A stretch of DNA of 64,000 bases from Piscinibacter sp943370595 (GCA_943370595.1 CALRRO020000020.1:1-64000), one strand, 5' to 3'; positions 8,925 through 17,935 are shown, numbered from the stretch's first letter. The notes: generated from the sequence alone by a model not told the origin. Made by a program: numbers and translations.

Positions 8925-9692
8925 ATGGCCAGCGCCGGCCACGCCGACTGGCTTCGCCCCGACTGGGGCGTGGCCGGCGTCGGCGCGCTGATGAGCACGC
9001 GCGTCGGCGGCGTCAGCGAAGGGCCGTTCGGCTCGATGAACATCCGCGGCGGCCTGGGCGACAACCCGCTGGCGGTGACGCGCAACCAGGCGCTGTTCGC
9101 GGCGAGCATCGGCGCGCGGCCGGTGTGGTTGGATCAGGTGCACGGCAAGGAGGTGGTGCACCTGCGTGCCGAGCACCTCGGGCACCAGCCGACCGCCGAC
9201 GCCAGCATCTGCACCGAGCCGGGCATTGCCTGCACGGTGCAGGTGGCCGACTGCCTGCCGGTGCTGTTCGCGGCGCCCGGCGGACGCGGCGTGGGCGGTG
9301 CCCATGCCGGCTGGCGCGGCCTGTCTGCAGGCGTGCTGGAGGCCACGATCGACGCCCTGTGCGCCGCAGCGGCCTGCGAGCCGGATGACATCGCGGCCTG
9401 GCTGGGCCCGTGCATCGGCCCGCGCCGCTTCGAGGTGGGGGCTGACGTGCTGTCAGCCTTCGGAGCCGACCCGTCGCAACTTGCTCAGCCCTTCTTCGTG
9501 TCCCACGCCGAGGGCAAGTGGATGGCCGATCTGGCCGGCCTGGCCCGTGCGCGGCTGGCCCGCGCCGGCCTGACCCGCATCAGCGGCGGGCACTGGTGCA
9601 CCGTCGAGGATGCATCACGGTTCTTTTCGTTCCGGCGCGACCGGGTCACCGGCCGCATGGCCGCCGCCGTCTGGCTCGACCGGCGCGGCTGA
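8925..9692 (+). CDS. pgeF: Peptidoglycan editing factor PgeF (YfiH/DUF152 family)
   Basis: The 255-residue protein has the family's metal-site motifs: ADCLPVLF, GGAHAGWRGL and LGPCIGPRRFEVG. Members have been described as multicopper-like polyphenol oxidases, as purine nucleoside phosphorylases and, in E. coli, as factors that keep the wrong amino acid out of peptidoglycan precursors. The ATG is 5 nt after maiA, without an obvious Shine-Dalgarno of its own, so translation is probably coupled. The last 78 nt overlap, antisense, the 3' end of the small membrane-protein gene at 9615-9896. Confidence 0.88.
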   Translation: MASAGHADWLRPDWGVAGVGALMSTRVGGVSEGPFGSMNIRGGLGDNPLAVTRNQALFAASIGARPVWLDQVHGKEVVHLRAEHLGHQPTADASICTEPGIACTVQVADCLPVLFAAPGGRGVGGAHAGWRGLSAGVLEATIDALCAAAACEPDDIAAWLGPCIGPRRFEVGADVLSAFGADPSQLAQPFFVSHAEGKWMADLAGLARARLARAGLTRISGGHWCTVEDASRFFSFRRDRVTGRMAAAVWLDRRG

Positions 9693-9896
9693 GGCCGTGG
9701 CTTCGGCCGCCTCCGCGCGGCGCAGCGCGCGCCGCCGCGCCGGGGTGCCGAGCACGTACAGCACCAATGACAGCGGCAGCACGCCGTACAGGAAGAAGGT
9801 GATGACCGCACCGAGCACGGTTCCATTCGGCCCGGTGGCCTCGGCGACCGCCATCATCAGCACCACGTAGCCCCAGGCAATCGCGACCAAGTACAT
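9615..9896 (-). CDS. Small two-helix membrane protein, conserved hypothetical
   Basis: The 93-residue protein begins MYLVAIAWGYVVLMMAVAEA and has two hydrophobic helices (about 3-22 and 30-50). An Arg-rich cytoplasmic stretch (ARRRALRRAE) and an acidic/basic tail follow. Similar short proteins are found next to pgeF or phaC in Burkholderiales, as far as I recall. It is convergent with pgeF and overlaps its 3' end by 78 nt. No function is assigned. Confidence 0.65.
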   Translation of the reverse strand: MYLVAIAWGYVVLMMAVAEATGPNGTVLGAVITFFLYGVLPLSLVLYVLGTPARRRALRRAEAAEATASAAPVEPDGGGHAAGDPVAPERKEP

Positions 9897-10007
9897 GTGT
9901 CTTACCGAATTGTGAAACGTATCGTCATGATGTGGTAAGCTTCACCGGTAAAACTGCACGGACAAGAACAGCTTCCCTCGAAACGAAGCATCCGCGAGGA
10001 GACTTAC

Positions 10008-11723
10008 ATGAAAGCGACACCCCGTCCGGCAACCCGGACATCCGCGCCCGTGGACAGCGCCGAGGCCGCCAAGGCCTTCGGTTCCACCGTCGGCGAGATC
10101 TGGAAGTCGATGTCCGGCCTGAGCCTGCCGCTGCCCGCGGTGTCGCGCATGCAGGCGGACTACCTGAAGCAAGCCACCGAGCTGTGGAACCAGAACCTGC
10201 AGCAGGGCGACGCCAAGCCCACCGCGCCGTCCGACAAGCGCTTCGCCGCACAGGACTGGCTGAAGAACCCGGCCAGCGCCTACATCGCGCAGATGTACCT
10301 GCTCAACGCCCGCACGCTGATGGAGATGGCCGACGCCGTCGAGGGCGACGCCAAGACCAGGCAGCGCATCCGCTTCGCCGTTCAGCAGTGGGTCGACGCT
10401 GCCTCGCCGAGCAACTACCTCGCGCTCAACCCCGAGGCGCAGCGCAAGGCGCTGGAGACGAAGGGCGAGAGCATCGGCCAGGGCCTGCGCCACCTGTGGA
10501 ACGACATCCAGCAGGGCCACCTCTCGCAGACCGACGAGAGTGTCTTCGAGGTCGGCCGCAACGTCGCCACCACCGAAGGCGCGGTGGTGTTCGAGAACGA
10601 ACTCTTCCAGCTGATCGAGTACAAGCCGCTGACGCCCAAGGTGTTCGAGCGGCCGATGCTGTTCGTGCCGCCGTGCATCAACAAGTACTACATCCTCGAT
10701 CTGCAGCCGGACAACTCGCTGATCCGCTACACCGTCGAGCAGGGCCACCGGCTGTTCGTCGTCAGCTGGCGCAATGCGGACGAGAGCGTCGCCCAGTACA
10801 CCTGGGACCAGTACATCGAGGACGCCGCGATCCGCGCGATCCGCGAGGTGCAGGACATCACCGGCAGCGAGCAACTCGACACGCTGGGCTTCTGCGTCGG
10901 CGGCACCATCTTGTCCACCGCATTGGCCGTGCTGGCTGCGCGCGGCGAGCAGCCGGCGGCCAGCGTGACGCTGCTGACGACGCTGCTGGACTTCTCCAAC
11001 ACCGGCGTGCTCGACCTGTTCATCGACGAGACGATGGTGCAGATGCGCGAGATGACGCTGGGCCCGGCCAGCCCGGGTGGCGGCAGCCTGCTCAAGGGCC
11101 AGGAACTGGCCTCGACCTTCAGCTTCCTGCGGCCGAACGACCTGGTCTGGAACTACGTCGTCGGCAACTACCTGAAGGGCGAGACGCCGCCGCCGTTCGA
11201 CCTGCTGTACTGGAACAGCGACAGCACCAACCTGCCGGGGCCGATGTACTGCTGGTACCTGCGCAACACGTACCACGAGAACAAGCTCGCCAAGCCGGGG
11301 CAGACCACGGTGTGCGGCGAGAAGGTCGACCTCGGCGCGATCAAGGCGCCGGTCTACGTCTACGCGTCCCGCGAAGACCACATCGTGCCCTGGGATGGTG
11401 CCTACCAGAACACCCAGGTGCTCTCCGGTGCCAAGGGCAAGGTGCGCTTCGTGATGGGAGCGTCCGGCCACATCGCTGGCGTGATCAATCCGCCGGCCAA
11501 GGGCAAGCGCAGCCACTGGATCGGCGCGAGCAACTCGCTGCCGACCGACTCGAAGGAGTGGTTCGCCAAGGCCAAGGAGCACCCGGGCAGCTGGTGGCCC
11601 GACTGGGCCGGCTGGCTGAAGACCCACGCCGGCAAGCAGATCGCCGCGCCCAAGGGCTACGGCAATCGCAGCCACAAGGCCATCGAGCCGGCACCCGGGC
11701 GCTACGTCAAGCAGAAGGCCTGA
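10008..11723 (+). CDS. phaC: Class I poly(3-hydroxyalkanoate) synthase
   Basis: The 571-residue enzyme polymerises 3-hydroxyacyl-CoA on the granule surface. The lipase-like box is LGFCVGGT with nucleophile Cys296. The remaining alpha/beta-hydrolase core contains the expected Asp (SREDHIVPW) and His (GASGHIAGVINPP). Its length and lack of a PhaE-like partner indicate class I, preferring short chains. GAGGAG lies 8 nt before the ATG. It heads the phaC-phaA-phaB operon, which together converts acetyl-CoA into polyhydroxybutyrate. The 111-bp upstream gap (9897-10007) shows no promoter I can call with confidence. Confidence 0.97.
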   Translation: MKATPRPATRTSAPVDSAEAAKAFGSTVGEIWKSMSGLSLPLPAVSRMQADYLKQATELWNQNLQQGDAKPTAPSDKRFAAQDWLKNPASAYIAQMYLLNARTLMEMADAVEGDAKTRQRIRFAVQQWVDAASPSNYLALNPEAQRKALETKGESIGQGLRHLWNDIQQGHLSQTDESVFEVGRNVATTEGAVVFENELFQLIEYKPLTPKVFERPMLFVPPCINKYYILDLQPDNSLIRYTVEQGHRLFVVSWRNADESVAQYTWDQYIEDAAIRAIREVQDITGSEQLDTLGFCVGGTILSTALAVLAARGEQPAASVTLLTTLLDFSNTGVLDLFIDETMVQMREMTLGPASPGGGSLLKGQELASTFSFLRPNDLVWNYVVGNYLKGETPPPFDLLYWNSDSTNLPGPMYCWYLRNTYHENKLAKPGQTTVCGEKVDLGAIKAPVYVYASREDHIVPWDGAYQNTQVLSGAKGKVRFVMGASGHIAGVINPPAKGKRSHWIGASNSLPTDSKEWFAKAKEHPGSWWPDWAGWLKTHAGKQIAAPKGYGNRSHKAIEPAPGRYVKQKA

Positions 11724-11826
11724 GCAAGAGGGTCAGGTAGGACTTGCTGCCGCCGGCCCGAAGCGCGACAGTCCGCACGTGACCCCGTTCTGATTCGAAT
11801 CCGTTCCATCGCAGGAGACTTCCCCC

Positions 11827-13008
11827 ATGAGCACCGACATCGTGATCGTCGCCGCCGCCCGCACCGCGGTCGGCAAGTTCGGAGGCACGCTGGCCTCCAC
11901 GCCCGCGCCCGAGCTGGGTGCCGCGGTGATCGCCGAGCTGCTCAAGCGGGCGAAGCTCGAGGGTGACCGCATCGGCGAGGTCATCCTCGGCCAGGTGCTG
12001 CAGGCCGGTGCCGGCCAGAACCCGGCACGCCAGTCGGTCATCAAGTCGGGTCTGCCCAACCACGTGCCGGCGATGACCATCAACAAGGTCTGCGGCTCGG
12101 GCCTGAAGGCGGTGATGCTCGCCGCGCAGGCCATCCGTGACGGCGACAGCGAGATCATCATCGCCGGCGGCCAGGAGAACATGAGCCTGTCGCCGCACGT
12201 GCTGCCGAACTCGCGCAACGGCGCGCGCATGGGCGACTGGAAGCTGGTCGACTCGATGATCGTCGACGGCCTGTGGGACGTCTACAACCAGTACCACATG
12301 GGCATCACGGCCGAGAACGTGGCCAAGAAGTTCGGCGTCAGCCGCGAGGCGCAGGACGCGCTGGCGCTGGCCAGCCAGCAGAAGGCCGCCGCTGCTCAGG
12401 ACGCCGGCAAGTTCAAGGACGAGATCGTCCCGTTCAGCATCGCGCAGAAGAAGGGCGACCCGATCGTCTTCGCCAACGACGAGTTCCTCAACCGCAAGAC
12501 CAGCGCTGAAGGCCTGGCCGGCCTTCGCCCCGCCTTCGACAAGGCCGGCAGCGTGACCGCCGGCAATGCCTCTGGCCTGAACGACGGCGCCGCCGGCGTG
12601 GTGGTGATGAGCGCCAAGACCGCCGACAAGCTCGGCCTGACGCCGCTGGCGCGCATCGCCAGCTACGCCAGCGCCGGCCTCGACCCGGCGACCATGGGCA
12701 TGGGCCCGGTGCCGGCCAGCCAGAAGGCGCTGCAGCGCGCCGGCTGGAAGCCCGCCGACCTCGACCTGCTTGAGATCAACGAGGCCTTCGCCGCGCAGGC
12801 CTGCGCGGTGCACCAGGAGATGGGCTGGGACACCAGCAAGGTCAACGTCAACGGCGGAGCCATCGCCATCGGCCACCCGATCGGCGCCTCCGGCTGCCGC
12901 ATCCTCGTCACGCTGCTGCACGAGATGCAGCGCCGCAATGCGAAGAAGGGCATCGCCTCTCTGTGCATCGGCGGCGGCATGGGCGTGGCGCTGACGGTCG
13001 AGCGCTGA
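11827..13008 (+). CDS. phaA: Acetyl-CoA acetyltransferase (beta-ketothiolase)
   Basis: The 393-residue thiolase condenses two acetyl-CoA into acetoacetyl-CoA, the first step of PHB synthesis. Cys89 in NKVCGSGLK is the acyl acceptor. His350 (GHPIGASG) and Cys380 (LCIGGGMG) complete the active site. CAGGAG precedes the ATG, which lies 103 nt after phaC. Confidence 0.97.
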   Translation: MSTDIVIVAAARTAVGKFGGTLASTPAPELGAAVIAELLKRAKLEGDRIGEVILGQVLQAGAGQNPARQSVIKSGLPNHVPAMTINKVCGSGLKAVMLAAQAIRDGDSEIIIAGGQENMSLSPHVLPNSRNGARMGDWKLVDSMIVDGLWDVYNQYHMGITAENVAKKFGVSREAQDALALASQQKAAAAQDAGKFKDEIVPFSIAQKKGDPIVFANDEFLNRKTSAEGLAGLRPAFDKAGSVTAGNASGLNDGAAGVVVMSAKTADKLGLTPLARIASYASAGLDPATMGMGPVPASQKALQRAGWKPADLDLLEINEAFAAQACAVHQEMGWDTSKVNVNGGAIAIGHPIGASGCRILVTLLHEMQRRNAKKGIASLCIGGGMGVALTVER

Positions 13009-13051
13009 CCCGAACACAACACCACCAACGGATTCAACCAGGAGAAGACAA

Positions 13052-13789
13052 ATGGCTCAGAAGATCGCTTACGTGACCGGCGGCATGGGTGGCATCGGCA
13101 CCGCGATGTGCCAGCGCCTGCACAAGGACGGGTTCACGGTCATCGCCGGCTGCGGCCCGAGCCGTGACTTCAACAAGTGGCTGGCCGAGCAGAAGGCGCT
13201 CGGCTACAACTTCTACGCGTCGGTCGGCAACGTCGGCGACTGGGACTCGACAGTCGCGGCCTTCGAGAAGGTCAAGGCCGAGCACGGCACGGTCGACGTG
13301 CTGGTCAACAACGCCGGCATCACGCGCGACGGCGTGTTCCGCAAGATGACCCGGGCCGACTGGGACGCGGTGATCGAGACCAACCTGACCAGCCTGTTCA
13401 ACGTCACCAAGCAGGTGATCGAGGGCATGCTCGAGAAGGGCTGGGGCCGCATCGTCAACATCTCGTCGGTCAACGGCGAGAAGGGCCAGTTCGGCCAGAC
13501 CAACTACTCGGCGGCCAAGGCCGGCATGCACGGCTTCACGATGGCCCTGGCGCAGGAAGTGGCCAACAAGGGCGTGACGGTGAACACCGTCAGCCCGGGC
13601 TACATCGGCACCGACATGGTCAAGTCGATCCGCCAGGACGTGCTCGACAAGATCGTCTCCGGCATCCCGGTCAAGCGCCTGGGCACGCCGGAGGAGATCG
13701 CCTCCATCGTCGGCTGGCTGTCCGGCGAGGAGTCGGGCTTCACGACCGGTGCGGACTTCTCCTGCAACGGGGGCTTGCACATGGGGTGA
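13052..13789 (+). CDS. phaB: Acetoacetyl-CoA reductase
   Basis: The 245-residue short-chain dehydrogenase reduces acetoacetyl-CoA to (R)-3-hydroxybutyryl-CoA with NADPH. It shows the glycine-rich cofactor loop TGGMGGIGTA, the NNAGI motif, the catalytic Ser in NISSVNGEKG and the YSAAKAG Tyr/Lys pair. CAGGAG is placed upstream of the ATG. It is the last gene of the operon; a strong hairpin follows at 13797-13826. Confidence 0.97.
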   Translation: MAQKIAYVTGGMGGIGTAMCQRLHKDGFTVIAGCGPSRDFNKWLAEQKALGYNFYASVGNVGDWDSTVAAFEKVKAEHGTVDVLVNNAGITRDGVFRKMTRADWDAVIETNLTSLFNVTKQVIEGMLEKGWGRIVNISSVNGEKGQFGQTNYSAAKAGMHGFTMALAQEVANKGVTVNTVSPGYIGTDMVKSIRQDVLDKIVSGIPVKRLGTPEEIASIVGWLSGEESGFTTGADFSCNGGLHMG

Positions 13790-13796
13790 CGCCTGA

Positions 13797-13826
13797 CGGA
13801 GAAGAGCCCCTGCGGACTCTTCTCCG
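13797..13826 (+). terminator. Terminator hairpin after phaB
   Basis: A perfect 10-bp stem (CGGAGAAGAG paired with CTCTTCTCCG) closes a 10-nt loop 8 nt after the phaB stop. There is no T tract, so termination efficiency is uncertain. Confidence 0.55.
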
Positions 13827-13904
13827 CCTGCATCACGGCCACGTGGCTGCAGGCACGTGGCCTCGGGAAGGTGAGGCCTGCAGCCGCCAGCAACGCCTCA
13901 GCGC

Positions 13905-14135
13905 TCAGGCGTGCCGCGCGAACGGCCCGAGGGCCGCGTGCTCCAGCGCGTCCAGCGCACGTTCGATCTCGCGCGACGCCAGCATCGAGCGCGGCGCAAG
14001 GCCCAGCTGCACTGCAGCGCCGTAGGCCACACGCGTGGCGTCGAACGGCGTGGCAAGGCAGGTGCTGAGCGCGCGAGCCCACGACGCGGCAGCGTCCGAT
14101 GCCGAAGGCGCCTTCATGCCAGCGGGGGCGTTCAT
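13905..14135 (-). CDS. Hypothetical protein, 76 aa
   Basis: The protein starts MNAPAGMKAPSASDAA, is Ala-rich and soluble-looking, with a helical middle (LSTCLATPFDATRVAYGAA) and no signal peptide. I do not recognise a family. Its ATG follows the stop of the DUF3563 gene by 10 nt and has GCAGG 5 nt upstream, so the two form a small operon converging on phaB. Confidence 0.5.
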   Translation of the reverse strand: MNAPAGMKAPSASDAAASWARALSTCLATPFDATRVAYGAAVQLGLAPRSMLASREIERALDALEHAALGPFARHA

Positions 14136-14145
14136 GGCCTGCGGC

Positions 14146-14328
14146 TCAGCGCAGAACCAGCCCGAACTGCAGCCCGGTGGCCAGGGTGTTGGCGCGATCG
14201 TCGATCTCCCGCATGCGTCGCTCGAGGTCGTAGATATCGACGGACGCACTCAGGTAGGCCTCGTCACGCTCGGCCTGGGATTCGACGTCGGGAAGCACAG
14301 CTTTGATGAGCTCGATCAGTGCGGACAT
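14146..14328 (-). CDS. DUF3563 family protein
   Basis: The 60-residue protein contains the family's characteristic YLSASVDIYDLERRMREID segment near its middle. DUF3563 proteins are short, soluble and mostly restricted to Betaproteobacteria; their role is unknown. AAGGAC lies 7 nt before the ATG. The gene is the first of a two-gene unit with the 76-residue hypothetical. Confidence 0.8.
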   Translation of the reverse strand: MSALIELIKAVLPDVESQAERDEAYLSASVDIYDLERRMREIDDRANTLATGLQFGLVLR

Positions 14329-14430
14329 GGTCAGTCCTTCTCGGTAAGGTGCCGGGATACTAGGGTTAACACTTAGAGCTGGCAACCCAGGGGTGTTTCG
14401 TCCGGATCCCTTCCCGGCGCCGGCTCCCCT

Positions 14431-15045
14431 TCAGAACGCCACGTAGCGCCCCGGCCGGTGGTTCAGCGCCAGCGTCAGGTTCAGTGCGAGCGCACCGACG
14501 ATCGACATCGCGATGCGCGTCGGATCCACCATCGCCAGCGAGGCGACCAGGATCGCCCCGTCGATGCCCATCTGCACCCAGCCGGCGCGCCAGCCGAAGC
14601 GCTTCTGCAGCACCAGCACGAGGATGTTCAGCCCGCCCAGGCTGGCATGGTGGCGGAACAGCACGAGGAAGCCGGCGCCCATCAGCAGCCCGCCGGCGAT
14701 TGCCGCGAACCACGGGTCGAGCTGGGCGAAGCCGGCCCAGCGCGGGATGGTGCTGGTCAGCGCCGACAGCAGCGTCACCGCAGCGAAGGTCTTCAGCGTG
14801 AACGCTCTGCCCATCGCCTTCCAGGCGAGAACGTAGAAGGGCAGGTTGATCGCGAAGAACAATGGCCCGAAGCCGATGCCGCTGGCGTAGTGGGCGAGGA
14901 ACGCCAGGCCGGCGGTGCCACCGGTCAGCAACCCGGCGTGGGTGTACATGGTCACGCCGAAGGCGATGAACAGCGTGCCGGTGGCGAAGGCCAGCGCGTC
15001 GTCGTACCAGGCGTGGCGCAGCGCGCCGTCCGTCGACAGGCTCAT
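14431..15045 (-). CDS. YitT family membrane protein
   Basis: The 204-residue integral membrane protein has five or six hydrophobic helices. Family-typical Gly-rich segments are AGLLTGGTAGLAFL and GGLLMGAGFLVLFR, followed by SLGGLNILVL. YitT proteins are uncharacterised transporter-like membrane proteins. The start MSLSTDGALRH overlaps the upstream DUF2788 stop as ATGA. A longer upstream frame exists but runs antisense-like through that gene. Confidence 0.82.
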   Translation of the reverse strand: MSLSTDGALRHAWYDDALAFATGTLFIAFGVTMYTHAGLLTGGTAGLAFLAHYASGIGFGPLFFAINLPFYVLAWKAMGRAFTLKTFAAVTLLSALTSTIPRWAGFAQLDPWFAAIAGGLLMGAGFLVLFRHHASLGGLNILVLVLQKRFGWRAGWVQMGIDGAILVASLAMVDPTRIAMSIVGALALNLTLALNHRPGRYVAF

Positions 15046-15260
15046 TCGACGATGCCTGACATGAAGTACTTGATCAGCCCCTTGGCCGCGAAGCCGACCA
15101 GCCCGACGCCCAGCCCCAGCAGCAGCACGAAGGTGCCGAACTTGCCGGCCTTCGATTCGCGCGCCAGCTGCAGGATGATGAAGACCATGTACAGCATGAA
15201 CGCGGTCACGCCGAAGGTCAGCCCGAACCAGGCGATCTGTTCTTCGCTGTAGCCGAACAT
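15042..15260 (-). CDS. DUF2788 domain-containing small membrane protein
   Basis: The 72-residue protein starts MFGYSEEQIAWFGLTFGV and has two transmembrane helices. It fits the DUF2788 family of Betaproteobacteria, whose role is unknown. It lies 14 nt after the DUF2189 gene and overlaps the YitT gene by 4 nt, so the three form an operon. Confidence 0.75.
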   Translation of the reverse strand: MFGYSEEQIAWFGLTFGVTAFMLYMVFIILQLARESKAGKFGTFVLLLGLGVGLVGFAAKGLIKYFMSGIVE

Positions 15261-15274
15261 GGGGCAAGGGTCGC

Positions 15275-16063
15275 TCAGGGCCGCTCGGCGAGGCCGGCGG
15301 TGTCGACGAGATCCCTGTAGGCGTGCCAGCTGGCGTGCGCGAGCCACGGCACGACCACCGCCAGCCCGGCCATCGCCGTGGCCATGCCCAAGAGTGTCAG
15401 CAGCATGATCAGGCCGGCCCACAGTGCCATCGGCACCGGGTTGTCCATCACCACGCGCCAGCTGGTGAACACCGCGGCGAGGATGCCGATCTCGCGGTCG
15501 AGCAGCAGCGGAATCGCCACCACGCTGGAGGCGAACACCGGCGCGGCGAGCACGCCGCCGAGCGCGAGCCAGAGCTCGAACAGGTGGCCGCTGTCGGCCA
15601 GCAGCACCACGCGCACGAAATCTCCCGGGTTGCGCACCGGGGCCGGCGCGAAGCCGGTGATGAGTGCCGCCGAGGTCATCACCCAGCCGGTGCCGGCGAA
15701 GGCGAGCAGCACGCCGAAGACGACCAGCCGGCCGTCGCGCGGACGCCAGGCACGCAGCGCAACGCCCAGGTCGGCGCAGCCTTCGCGTTGCAGCGCACGG
15801 CTGACCGCGTAGAGCCCGGTGGCCAGGATGGGCGCGACGAGCAGGAAGCCGGAGAACGCGCCGGAGAGCAGCCAGAACTGATCGCGCGCCAGCCAGAACA
15901 GCACGCCGCCGAACAGCGCCAGTGCCACGCCGTGCAGCAGGCCGGGCAGCGGGCAGCGGACGAAGTCGCGCCAGCCGGCAGCGAGCCAGCCCAGCGGGCG
16001 CAGCAGCGGCACGGTGCGCGTGCCGAAGCGGCGTGACTCGACGAGGGCAGGGCTTTCGCGCAT
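15275..16063 (-). CDS. DUF2189 domain-containing integral membrane protein
   Basis: The 262-residue protein has about six transmembrane helices. Family-like segments are GWLAAGWRDFVRCPLPGLLHGVA near the N-terminus and SWRVVMDNPVPMALWAGLIM near the C-terminus; the first is split here only for description. It resembles the cytochrome c oxidase subunit I-like DUF2189 family, whose function is unknown. It heads the DUF2189-DUF2788-YitT operon. Confidence 0.75.
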   Translation of the reverse strand: MRESPALVESRRFGTRTVPLLRPLGWLAAGWRDFVRCPLPGLLHGVALALFGGVLFWLARDQFWLLSGAFSGFLLVAPILATGLYAVSRALQREGCADLGVALRAWRPRDGRLVVFGVLLAFAGTGWVMTSAALITGFAPAPVRNPGDFVRVVLLADSGHLFELWLALGGVLAAPVFASSVVAIPLLLDREIGILAAVFTSWRVVMDNPVPMALWAGLIMLLTLLGMATAMAGLAVVVPWLAHASWHAYRDLVDTAGLAERP

Positions 16064-16420
16064 GGGCCAGGAGTCTGCCAGCGCGACCCGCGCGCTGGCT
16101 TGACCAAGGTCATGTGGCGCGGCGTGAAGAACCTCGCATGGTGCGCCGCAGCACGCACGCGCCGATGCGGCTACAATGCGCGGCTGCGCTCGGTTCCGGC
16201 CGGGCGCTTCCGTTCATCTCCTTCGACCTCGTTTCGGTCCCCGCGTCGCGCACCTGCTGCGTCGCCTCTCGAAACTCTCTCGCCTTCAGGCGTGGGCTAC
16301 GGTTGGCGGCGATGCCGTCGCTTCGACTGTTCCCACGAACGTTCCCCGCGACCTGATCAGGGCTGTCCTGCATGGACGGCCCGGCGGCGTTCTGCGCCGT
16401 TGCATCTGCGAAAGAGAAGC
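16064..16420 (+). other. Intergenic region with promoter-like element and long helicase leader
   Basis: This 357-bp gap separates the divergent DUF2189 and DEAD-box helicase genes. TACAAT at 16172-16177 is a good -10 hexamer; no clear -35 stands 17 nt upstream. If it is used, the helicase mRNA carries a leader of about 240 nt rich in pyrimidine tracts (16200-16290), much longer than other leaders in the window. No conserved small ORF or known riboswitch was recognised. Confidence 0.45.
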
Positions 16421-17851
16421 ATGAGTTTCGATACCCTGGGCCTGCACGAAGCCCTCACCAAAGCCGTGGCCGATTCGGGCTACGACACCGCCACCGAAGT
16501 CCAGACGCAGGCCATTCCGCCCGCACTGGCCGGCCGCGACCTGATGGTCTCGGCCAGCACCGGCAGCGGCAAGACCGCCTCCTTCATCCTGCCGGCGCTG
16601 CAGCGTGTTCTCGCTGCCCGTGGCGACAACAGCAAGCGCCGCGAGAAGGGCATCGTCTACGGCCCGCGCATCCTGGTGCTCGCACCGACGCGTGAACTGG
16701 CGATGCAGGTCGCGAAGGCGGCCGACACCTACGGCCGCCACGTGCCCGGCCTGCGCGTGACCACCATCGTCGGCGGCGTACCCTATCCGGCACAGCTCAA
16801 GGCGCTGCGCGGCCCGCTCGACATCCTGATCGCCACGCCGGGCCGCCTGCTCGACCACCTGCAGACCGGCAAGGCCGTGCTGGAGAACGTCGAGATGCTG
16901 GTGCTCGACGAAGCCGACCGCATGCTCGACATGGGCTTCATCGACGACATCAACACCATCGCCGACCAAGTGCCGGCGGCGCGCCAGACGGTGATGTACA
17001 GCGCCACCTTCGCCGGCAACGTCGGCAACCTGGCGCGCAACCTGCTGCGCGACCCGCAGCGCATCGACGTCGCTTCGCACACCGACACGCACGTCAACAT
17101 CGAGCAGCGCCTGCACTGGGCCGACAACCACCACCACAAGAACGCGCTGCTGGACCACATCCTGACCGGCACCGATCTCGAGCAGGCGGTGATCTTCACC
17201 AGCACGCAGCGCGACGCCGACTGGCTGGCCGACCGCCTGGCCGAACTGGGCCACGCCGTCGCCTCGCTGCACGGCGGCATGCCGCAGGGCCGGCGCAACC
17301 GCGTTCTGCAGGGCCTGCGCAGCAAGCATCTGCGCGTGCTGGTGGCCACCGACGTGGCCGCGCGCGGCATCGACGTGCCGACCATCAGCCACGTCATCAA
17401 CTACGGCCTGCCGATGAAGGCCGAGGACTACGTGCACCGCATCGGCCGCACCGGCCGCGCCGGGCGCAACGGCCTGGCGGTGACGCTGGCCGAGCGCATG
17501 GACGTCGGCATGATCCGCCGCATCCAGCACTTCACGACGCAGGACATTCCGGTGGCCACCGTGGCCGGCCTGGAGCCAAAGAGCCCCGAGCCGCGCATGT
17601 TCGCGCCGCGTCCGGGCGGCATGGCGCCGGAGCGCGGCCGCTTTGGCGGCAAGCCGCACGCTGGCGGCAAGAGCTTCGGTAGCAAGCCCTTCGGCGCCAA
17701 GCCTTTCGCGGCCCGCGCCGCGCAGGGCGATGCACCGCGCAACCCGTTCGATCGCCCGGCCGGCGAGCGCCGCGCCCATGACGGTGGTGCCCCGCGCAAG
17801 CCCGGCTTCAAGCCGCACGGTGCAGGCCGTCCGGGTCGCTTCGAGCGCTGA
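16421..17851 (+). CDS. rhlE: DEAD-box ATP-dependent RNA helicase (RhlE-like)
   Basis: The 476-residue helicase shows the family motifs in order. These are the Q motif region (TEVQTQAIPPAL), I (ASTGSGKT), Ia (APTRELAMQ), Ib (TPGRLLDHL), II (VLDEADRMLDMGF), III (SAT) and VI (HRIGRTGRAGR). Motif V contains ATDVAARGIDVP. After about residue 385 the tail is basic and low-complexity, with FGGKP/FGSKP/FGAKP repeats ending GAGRPGRFER, a type of tail that binds RNA nonspecifically. It would remodel rRNA or mRNA structure, often in the cold. The long leader suggests post-transcriptional control. A perfect hairpin terminator follows. Confidence 0.93.
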   Translation: MSFDTLGLHEALTKAVADSGYDTATEVQTQAIPPALAGRDLMVSASTGSGKTASFILPALQRVLAARGDNSKRREKGIVYGPRILVLAPTRELAMQVAKAADTYGRHVPGLRVTTIVGGVPYPAQLKALRGPLDILIATPGRLLDHLQTGKAVLENVEMLVLDEADRMLDMGFIDDINTIADQVPAARQTVMYSATFAGNVGNLARNLLRDPQRIDVASHTDTHVNIEQRLHWADNHHHKNALLDHILTGTDLEQAVIFTSTQRDADWLADRLAELGHAVASLHGGMPQGRRNRVLQGLRSKHLRVLVATDVAARGIDVPTISHVINYGLPMKAEDYVHRIGRTGRAGRNGLAVTLAERMDVGMIRRIQHFTTQDIPVATVAGLEPKSPEPRMFAPRPGGMAPERGRFGGKPHAGGKSFGSKPFGAKPFAARAAQGDAPRNPFDRPAGERRAHDGGAPRKPGFKPHGAGRPGRFER

Positions 17852-17875
17852 GCATCGATCCGGCATCGCAAGAAT

Positions 17876-17908
17876 GACGAAGGGCCCGCGTTTCGCGGGC
17901 CCTTCGTC
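17876..17908. terminator. Bidirectional terminator between the helicase and BON genes
   Basis: A perfect 15-bp stem (GACGAAGGGCCCGCG with its complement) closes a TTT loop, centred between two convergent genes. It is the strongest hairpin noted in the window and probably stops transcription in both directions. Confidence 0.8.
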
Positions 17909-17935
17909 CATCCGGGGTCGGTGCTTCTGCGGCGA

